Assembly (NCBI GenBank): GCA_002317385.1
Contig: DCJH01000067.1
Coordinates: 16,730-80,729, forward strand
Direction: 5' to 3'
Source: Prevotella sp. UBA1705
GTDB taxonomy: Bacteria > Bacteroidota > Bacteroidia > Bacteroidales > Bacteroidaceae
Length of the DNA: 64,000 nucleotides
Below, piece by piece: positions 58,930 to 64,000 of this stretch. The stretch's first letter is position 1. The number at the start of each line of letters is the position of its first letter. A model generated the notes under the pieces. It did not search any database and was not told the DNA's origin. It was given only the letters and a program-made list of their open reading frames with translations. Position numbers and translations under genes: made by a program.

Positions 58930-60921
58930 TTATAATGGTTTATACTCCACAAAGGCCTCCATAGCCTCGTAGCAAGCCAGTCCGAGCTTGTCGTAGAGCT
59001 CTGCCGTGCCACGGTTGCGGTCTTCGGCGCGCTGCCAGAACAGGCGCTCGTCGTTGCCGAGGAACGGTGCACTCTCCATCTGCGACTGGTGCTTGAGGAT
59101 GGCATTACGCTTGGTACGCAGCTCCTCGGGGCTCATGGGCACACACATCTCTATGTTTTCGAGTTCCCACTCGGCCCAGGCACCGCGATACATCCATATG
59201 CGACAGTCTTTGAGCCACTCTGCCTTGTCCTGCTTCTCCAGGTCGATGGCGGCCAGCACGGCGTCGGTGCACTTGCGATGGGTGCCGTGGGGGTCGGCCA
59301 GGTCGCCGGCCACATATATCTGATGGGGCTTCACCTGCTGCAGAAGCTGGCGCACAATCTCCACGTCTTTCTCCGTCATGGGGTTCTTCTCAATCTTTCC
59401 GCTCTCATAGAACGGCAGGTCGAGGAAGTGGACATGGTCGAGCGGAATCTTGTTGTAGGTGCAGGCCGTGCGGGCTTCACCTCGTCGGATGAGTCCCTTG
59501 ATGGTGAGCACGTCCTGGATATCCAGGTCGCCCTCCTTCTTTTTCAGGAAGAAATCCTTGATCTCCTTGTACTTATCGCTCACCACCTTGTCCTCAGAGT
59601 TGGCGAAGAGCTGGTTGAATCCGTTGATGAAGTGCATGAAGCGCGTCACTTCTTCGTCGCCCACGGCAATGTTTCCACTGGTCTCATAGACAATGTGCAC
59701 GTCGTGGTTCTGCTTCACCAGGCGCTGGATGGTGCCTCCCATCGATATCACATCGTCGTCGGGATGGGGCGAGAATACCACCACCCGCTTAGGATAGGGC
59801 GTGGCACGCTCGGGCCGATAGGTGTCGTCGGCATTGGGTTTGCCGCCCGGCCAGCCCGTGATGGTGTGCTGAAGGTCGTTGAAAATCTTGATGTTGGCAT
59901 CGTAGGCCGAGCCGTAGAGGGCCAGCAACTCGCTCAGACCATTCTCGTTATAGTCTTTGTTGGTGAGCTTGAGGATGGGCTTCTGGGTCAGTCCGCAGAG
60001 CCAGATGAGCGCCGAGCGCACCAGCTTGTCGGTCCAGTGGCACGAGGTGACGAGCCAAGGCAGCTTGATGCGGGTGAGCTGTGAGGCTGCGGGCAGGTCG
60101 ATCACGAGGCGCGCATGGTTGTGAGTCTGGAGGAAAGAAGCCGGCACCGTGTCTGAGATCTTGCCCTCGGTGGCGTCTCTCACCATCAGGGCTTTCTCTT
60201 CGCCCCATGCTGCGATATAGATGTTGTGGGCCTTAAGGATGGTCGACATGCCCATCGTGAGACAGCAGGGAGGTACCTGTTCGCCACTGGCGAAGCTCTT
60301 GCTCATCTCCACACGCGACAGACTATCGGTGAGGATAATCCTCGTCATGGAGCCGAGTCCGGAGCCCGGCTCGTTGGCTGCGATATTGCCAATGCGGCCG
60401 ATGCCGAAGAGGGCGATGTCTAATCCGCCGAAGGTCTGGATGCGCTGTTCATAGAGTCGGCAGTAGTCCGACACCGCATCCTGGCTGATGGTGCCGTCGA
60501 GCGAGAACACGTTCTGCGGTTCTATATCCACCTTGTCGAGGAACATGCTCTTCAACTGCAGAATACTCTTGCAGTTGCTGTTGGCTGTGAGCGGATAATA
60601 CTCGTAGCCGTTGAACACCACCACGTTGCGGAAGCTCAGGCCTTTCTTGTGGCGGCGCACCAGCTCCTCGTACACCGGGGCGAGTGAGGTACCCGTGCCG
60701 AGGGCCATGACACAGAAGTTTCCTTCCAGCTCCTTGGTCTTGATCTTCTTCTCTATGTCGTCGGCGATGCTCTTGGCACCCTCGGCTATCGATGTGAAAA
60801 TGTCGGTGGGGACACGCTCCATGCGCGTGATCTCCGAGCGGTCGAGCACCGTCTTGGGCTGATACAGGGCGTGGGGCACCTTATTTAATACAATCTGCGA
60901 ACTGAGATTTAGTTTCACCAT
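58930..60921 (-). CDS. Degenerate NagB-like domain fused to PIG-L deacetylase
   Basis: 663 residues. Residues about 25-320 are a glucosamine-6-phosphate deaminase-like domain; residues about 378-660 a PIG-L/LmbE deacetylase. In the NagB part, LRRH..LSFRNVVVFNGYEYYPL aligns with FRHVLTFNMDEYVGL of the adjacent nagB, and GIGRIGNIAANEPG with GIGPDGHIAFNEPF. Compared with nagB, Asp72 is Tyr106, Asp141 is Ile177 and His143 is Asn179; only Glu148 (Glu184) remains. Deaminase activity is thus unlikely. The deacetylase motifs are intact: SPHPDDDVISMGG (His387, Asp389, Asp390) and DPHGTHRK (His546, His549). It is 41 bp from nagB on the same strand, probably one operon. Deacetylation of GlcNAc-6-phosphate or a similar amino-sugar phosphate is a reasonable inference; no nagA lies in the window. 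Confidence 0.93.
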   Translation of the reverse strand: MVKLNLSSQIVLNKVPHALYQPKTVLDRSEITRMERVPTDIFTSIAEGAKSIADDIEKKIKTKELEGNFCVMALGTGTSLAPVYEELVRRHKKGLSFRNVVVFNGYEYYPLTANSNCKSILQLKSMFLDKVDIEPQNVFSLDGTISQDAVSDYCRLYEQRIQTFGGLDIALFGIGRIGNIAANEPGSGLGSMTRIILTDSLSRVEMSKSFASGEQVPPCCLTMGMSTILKAHNIYIAAWGEEKALMVRDATEGKISDTVPASFLQTHNHARLVIDLPAASQLTRIKLPWLVTSCHWTDKLVRSALIWLCGLTQKPILKLTNKDYNENGLSELLALYGSAYDANIKIFNDLQHTITGWPGGKPNADDTYRPERATPYPKRVVVFSPHPDDDVISMGGTIQRLVKQNHDVHIVYETSGNIAVGDEEVTRFMHFINGFNQLFANSEDKVVSDKYKEIKDFFLKKKEGDLDIQDVLTIKGLIRRGEARTACTYNKIPLDHVHFLDLPFYESGKIEKNPMTEKDVEIVRQLLQQVKPHQIYVAGDLADPHGTHRKCTDAVLAAIDLEKQDKAEWLKDCRIWMYRGAWAEWELENIEMCVPMSPEELRTKRNAILKHQSQMESAPFLGNDERLFWQRAEDRNRGTAELYDKLGLACYEAMEAFVEYKPL

Positions 60922-60962
60922 AATATATATTCCTTATTCTTTGTCGTTGTTTGTATTGCTCA

Positions 60963-61751
60963 TTAATCCACGCGCTCAATGTCCTTGAAGTAGCGATAGG
61001 TAGCCACCTTGAGCTCGGCCACGGCTGCCTCGTCGGTCACGATGATGCTGTGGGGGTGGGTCTGCAGGGCACTGATGGTCCACTGCTGTGTCACCGGGCC
61101 CTCGACGGCTGCCTGCAGGGCACGTGCCTTACCATATCCGTTGCAGAGGATGAGCACCTCGCGGGCATCCATCACCGTGCCTACGCCCACCGTGAGGGCA
61201 TGAGAGGGCACTGCGTCGGGGTCGTTGCCAAAGAATCGCGAGTTGGCAATCTTAGTATCGGTGGTGAGGGTTTTTACGCGTGTGCGTGAGGTAAGAGAGG
61301 AGAACGGCTCGTTGAACGCGATGTGACCATCGGGTCCGATGCCACCCAGAAACAGGTCGATGCCGCCGGCTTCCTTGATTTTCTGCTCGTAGCTGCGGCA
61401 CTCTTCTTCCAGGTCGGGGGCGTTGCCGTTGAGGATGTGGATATTCTCCTTGGGGCAGTCGATATGGTCGAACAGATGCTTGGCCATGAAAGAGTGGTAG
61501 CTCTCGGGGTGACTCTCGGGCAGACCCACATATTCGTCCATGTTGAAAGTGAGCACATGACGGAACGACACGCGCTTCTCGGCCACGGCCTTCACCAGTT
61601 CGGCATACATGCCCTCGGGCGAAGAGCCGGTGGGCAAGCCCAGAACGAACGGGCGCTCCTGCGTGGGTTTGAATGCGTTAATCTTCTCAATGACGTAGTT
61701 GGCAGCCCATTTGGACAAGGCTTCATAGTTCGGATTGATGATCAGTCTCAT
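60963..61751 (-). CDS. nagB: Glucosamine-6-phosphate deaminase
   Basis: 262 residues, usual size. It converts glucosamine 6-phosphate to fructose 6-phosphate and ammonia in the cytoplasm. GLPTGSSPEGMYAELV binds phosphate; catalytic residues Asp72 (NMDEY), Asp141 and His143 (GPDGHIAFNEP) and Glu148 are all present at the standard numbers. It heads the operon nagB, pseudo-NagB/PIG-L on the minus strand. The sequence upstream (61752-61800) has TTTCTTTG as a possible -7 box. Confidence 0.97.
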   Translation of the reverse strand: MRLIINPNYEALSKWAANYVIEKINAFKPTQERPFVLGLPTGSSPEGMYAELVKAVAEKRVSFRHVLTFNMDEYVGLPESHPESYHSFMAKHLFDHIDCPKENIHILNGNAPDLEEECRSYEQKIKEAGGIDLFLGGIGPDGHIAFNEPFSSLTSRTRVKTLTTDTKIANSRFFGNDPDAVPSHALTVGVGTVMDAREVLILCNGYGKARALQAAVEGPVTQQWTISALQTHPHSIIVTDEAAVAELKVATYRYFKDIERVD

Positions 61752-62112
61752 AAGATTGGATTTATATAATGATTATTTCTGCTGCAAAGAAACGAATAAA
61801 ATCAACGCGCATGGGTATCAAAATCTCACCATACACTATCAAAAAAGAGTTAAACCGCTACTCCGTCGCCTATCGAACTCATCCCGATCATTCTGCCATC
61901 AACCCACTTAGGACGCACAGCCACAGAGATTTCCTCCTGCTGTCAGCATTTCCTGTCATCAAAATATTTCCCCCAAGTTCATCCCGCAGAGTAGCTTTCG
62001 CGGAGGCTTCACGCCGCCTAACTCCAACTTCCACGCCTTCCCAGTCTGAGGAATACAGCAGCGTCTTTTCTGCCTCTCATCATCCACTGCTCAGAAGAGC
62101 CGTCTACCCTCC

Positions 62113-62199
62113 GAGCGATAAGGTAGTAATCGTCTCGCGTTTAGGTACTAATCCACGCGCGATTTGGTACTAATCGCGAGACGATTCGGTACTAATCCC
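62113..62199. repeat. GGTACTAATCG repeat cluster, four units
   Basis: Units of about 22-24 bp: GCGATAAGGTAGTAATCG, GCGTTTAGGTACTAATCC, GCGATTTGGTACTAATCG and ACGATTCGGTACTAATCC. They match the reverse complement of the arrays at 16586 and 49639, and both strands of that at 38711. Confidence 0.75.
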
Positions 62200-62315
62200 A
62201 AAAGGGTTTCTGCAGAATTGTCTTGTCATTATATAACTATCTGACTATCAGTATGTACCATCATTCGTCCATTTGTATCATACCTTTACCCAACCAGCCA
62301 CTCTTTTGAATAAGA

Positions 62316-62362
62316 GCAAGCCTCGAATCTCACACAGATAACACAGACCTTTCACAGATTCG
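62316..62362. repeat. Fragment resembling the CACAGAT/CACGGATTTCAC repeats
   Basis: CTCACACAGATAACACAGACCTTTCACAGATTC is similar in style to the intergenic repeat at 2957-3700. Similarity is partial, so it could be independent simple sequence. Confidence 0.4.
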
Positions 62363-62423
62363 TAGCCCTAATGGCAGATGCCCCTATTGGGCAAACAAAA
62401 ATAAAATCGCGAATCAACGGGCA

Positions 62424-62466
62424 TCAAAAAAGATGGGGATAAGTCTATGGACTTATCCCCATCTTA
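62424..62466 (-). terminator. Terminator of ssrA
   Basis: On the minus strand AAGATGGGGATAAGTC and GACTTATCCCCATCTT are perfect 16-bp arms with a 4-nt loop, followed by TTTT. It lies immediately after the tmRNA 3' end. Confidence 0.95.
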
Positions 62467-62475
62467 GCTGTTCCG

Positions 62476-62873
62476 GGTGGAGCTGGTGGGATTCGAACCC
62501 ACGTCCAAACAGGGAAACCATACGCTTTCTACATGCTTATTCCAGCCTTCGGTTTTCGTGCAACGGCAAGACCTGGACCACCAACCGCTGCCTTAGCCTC
62601 TAAATTTCACCCGAGCATCGAGGCCTACGCGAGCTATTTCCGATTTCTCTGCACCGCTAATCCCTCAGATTCGGAACCACATCCTTGGAGCGATGTCTCG
62701 TCCCATCACCTGGTGACGGGATAAAGCCAGTAATCTACTGTACTTCGATTAGGCAGCGAGAGCGTAATTGTTTTCGCCAATTAAATTTTTGACCACTCAG
62801 ATTAGGGAGGTAGCCGCCGAGCCTCCGCATGCTTACATATCATCTCATCCTGCTGTCAAATCCAGTCAACCCC
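62476..62873 (-). ncRNA. ssrA: Transfer-messenger RNA (tmRNA)
   Basis: The RNA runs from the 5' GGGGTTGACTGGATTTGACAG at 62873 to the 3' TTCGAATCCCACCAGCTCC near 62479. The 5' GGGGUUG pairs with the 3' CAGCUCC as the tRNA-like acceptor stem, with G-U pairs at two positions. The tag reading frame is 62778-62749 on the minus strand: GGC GAA AAC AAT TAC GCT CTC GCT GCC TAA, that is GENNYALAA, a Bacteroidales-type tag. The discriminator A is at 62478; the next bases are CCC, so the final A of CCA is not encoded. tmRNA rescues stalled ribosomes and tags the product for degradation. Ends are estimated to within a few nucleotides. Confidence 0.95.
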
Positions 62874-62988
62874 AGGAGATGGCAGCGCGCTGAATATCAG
62901 CAGACTGCATGAGCAAAACCCTCCGAATGTGGAACAAATGTGACAACATATCGTCATTATGCTCCTCAGTCTTGGGCTTTTCTGGCTG

Positions 62989-62996
62989 CAAATTTA
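62989..62996 (-). promoter_or_regulatory. Probable -7 box of ssrA
   Basis: Minus-strand TAAATTTG, about 115 bp before the tmRNA 5' end, which would leave a precursor leader to be removed by RNase P. No good -33 box. No gene is seen in 62874-63150. Confidence 0.45.
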
Positions 62997-63150
62997 CACA
63001 TTTTATTGATAACAATTCGTTTTTAGGGGAAAATATTCATGCCCCGACTCATTATTTTTTGCACTTCGAGGGCTGTATCACACAATCTTTCAATAGAAAT
63101 AACTTTTTTAAATATCTTTTAAAATGAGGCCTTGTTTAACGAAAAACCCG

Positions 63151-63158
63151 TATCTTTG
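63151..63158 (+). promoter_or_regulatory. -7 box of the beta-barrel protein gene
   Basis: TATCTTTG, 20 bp before the ATG at 63178. It makes the in-frame start at 63124 untenable. Confidence 0.55.
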
Positions 63159-63177
63159 CATATTATTCGTAAACGAT

Positions 63178-63798
63178 ATGAAAAGAATTTTAGTAGCACT
63201 CGTGTTTTTCTTTGGGATAATGAGCGCCGTCAATGCCCAAAGTAGCCATTTTGAACAATACGACGTAGTAGTAACACCGCACGTCGGTGCCACCTATTCT
63301 TATCTGAACTCCAACGTAGACAAGTGGAGGTTCGGCGTGGCCGGAGGTGCCTCTGTGAGCTATTATTTCTCGAGGAAGATAGCCACCGAGTTCGATCTGA
63401 CCTACTCTTGGCTGGGCGCCAAGGACCTCTATCAGAGTTCCAACACCCAGATTGGACCCTACAACTACGACTTGCACTACATCAACACCGATGTTCTGGC
63501 CAAGTGGTATGTGATGAAAGACCTGAGCCTCTTCACCGGACTGCACCTTGGCAAGCTCTTCAGCGCCAAGCAGAAGTTTGATGGTCAGACCACCGAAGTG
63601 AAGGATTTCATGAGTCGCGGACACATTGCCGTACCCGTGGGAGCCGCATACGATTTCGGCAAACTATGCTTGGACGCACGCTATTACTTCCCCATCAACA
63701 AGCTGCCCAATAAGGACAATCCCGACGGCATACTCCATCCCAACACCCGTGCGATAGGCGTTGTGGTAACGGTGGGCTATAAGATTCTGGTGATGTAA
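63178..63798 (+). CDS. Outer membrane beta-barrel protein (PorT/OprF-like fold)
   Basis: 206 residues from the ATG at 63178. The signal peptide MKRILVALVFFFGIMSAVNAQ is followed by eight predicted amphipathic strands (VTPHVGATYSYL, WRFGVAGGASVSYYFSRKIATEFDLTYSWLGA, LSLFTGLHLGKLFSAKQ, IAVPVGAAYDFGKLCLDARYYF, GVVVTVGYKILVM). This is the eight-stranded outer-membrane-protein barrel common in Bacteroidetes (OMP_b-brl). Function unknown; it may be structural or a small-molecule binder. A terminator follows 22 bp after the stop. Confidence 0.88.
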   Translation: MKRILVALVFFFGIMSAVNAQSSHFEQYDVVVTPHVGATYSYLNSNVDKWRFGVAGGASVSYYFSRKIATEFDLTYSWLGAKDLYQSSNTQIGPYNYDLHYINTDVLAKWYVMKDLSLFTGLHLGKLFSAKQKFDGQTTEVKDFMSRGHIAVPVGAAYDFGKLCLDARYYFPINKLPNKDNPDGILHPNTRAIGVVVTVGYKILVM

Positions 63799-63819
63799 GG
63801 TTTGTTCCAACCCCATGGC

Positions 63820-63864
63820 AAGGCAATGAGAGGCTGTTCGCATAGAGCAACATCTCATTGCCTT
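63820..63864 (+). terminator. Terminator of the beta-barrel protein gene
   Basis: AAGGCAATGAGA and TCTCATTGCCTT are perfect 12-bp arms, followed by TCGTTTTTTC. From 63865 to the right edge no gene can be supported. Confidence 0.85.
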
Positions 63865-64000
63865 TCGTTTTTTCAAAGTCATTGCGAGGCTTCGGCCTTA
63901 CGCCCGAGCATCACCCTGATGCCCACACCATGAACACGCGCCACGATGCGCCCCTCGACTGCAGACCTTCCGCCAGTTCACACACCGGCACTGCAGTCTA

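Larger units (their letters stand above)
61800..62423. other. Gene-free stretch between nagB and ssrA
   Basis: Open frames here lack protein-like composition. The stretch contains the repeat clusters at 62113-62199 and 62316-62362 and otherwise shows no structure I can name. Confidence 0.5.

Noticed and set aside
61769..62173. 134-residue plus-strand frame after nagB
   Set aside because: Ser/Pro/His-rich composition, overlaps the nagB promoter region and the GGTACTAATCG repeats; no domain recognised.
62113..62199. CRISPR array or tRNA-like structure
   Set aside because: Units of 22-24 bp directly abut with no spacers, and no cas gene is present.
62533..62724. Small plus-strand frame over the tmRNA gene
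   Set aside because: The region is fully explained by ssrA on the minus strand, including tag, acceptor stem and terminator.
63883..64000. Minus-strand C-terminal fragment ending near 63883 (GRIVARVHGVGIRVMLGRK)
   Set aside because: The frame is open for only about 32 codons before an upstream stop within the window, so it cannot be assigned to a real gene from this sequence alone.

Overview
The window reads as chromosomal DNA from a Bacteroidales bacterium, most likely a Prevotella/Segatella-type member of the Prevotellaceae. The evidence is SusC/RagA-type and other TonB-dependent receptors, many lipoproteins ending their signal with a Cys, the Bacteroidetes promoter signature (TTTG, 19-21 bp, TAxxTTTG) before many genes, a tmRNA with tag GENNYALAA, and a Wzx/Wzy capsule cluster with an SLBB export protein and a Wzi-like protein. 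Genus is an inference; no rRNA is present.

Layout. 0-5.3 kb: a SusC-like receptor, a 1.5-kb gene-free stretch with a 154-bp tandem repeat, and trxB. 5.4-8.8 kb: glutathione peroxidase, two paralogous lipoproteins, a DNA/RNA non-specific endonuclease lipoprotein and ribosomal protein L31 type B. 8.9-15 kb: a TonB receptor, a DUF5689-like lipoprotein and an OB-fold-type lipoprotein, divergent from an endonuclease/exonuclease/phosphatase; with the nuclease this looks like an extracellular nucleic-acid or phosphate scavenging locus. 15-19.6 kb: uracil-DNA-glycosylase-like protein, uridine kinase, membrane protein, histidine phosphatase and a secreted RTRSFG-repeat protein. 19.7-36.6 kb: surface polysaccharide locus. 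A Wzi-like protein and a small lipoprotein face a 12-gene minus-strand cluster (SLBB export, two Wzz, Wzx, Wzy, four glycosyltransferases, beta-helix protein, two phosphoglycosyl transferases) whose centre is clearly more A/T rich than its flanks.

36.7-43 kb: a Ser-type sulfatase; a 246-bp element with 33-bp terminal inverted repeats; pdxT and pdxS for vitamin B6; and a ThiD/PdxK-like domain fused to an AraC DNA-binding domain whose kinase active site looks destroyed, probably a sensor-regulator of pdxST. 43-49 kb: a tripartite RND efflux operon (outer membrane factor, fusion lipoprotein, pump) followed by its own response regulator and histidine kinase. 50-54.6 kb: a Cys/His-rich small membrane protein, a TonB receptor, two DUF4625-like lipoproteins and an NlpE-like lipoprotein, together a candidate metal uptake locus. 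54.6-61.8 kb: a secreted coiled-coil protein, an AraC regulator, and an amino-sugar module: GH20 hexosaminidase, a catalytically degenerate NagB domain fused to a PIG-L deacetylase, and intact nagB. 62.4-64 kb: tmRNA (ssrA) and an outer-membrane beta-barrel protein.

Intergenic regions carry several families of short dispersed repeats, some shared between distant loci in the window. The most interesting items are the dead-kinase/AraC fusion, the pseudo-NagB/PIG-L fusion, the two non-SusD TonB loci, and the repeat families.
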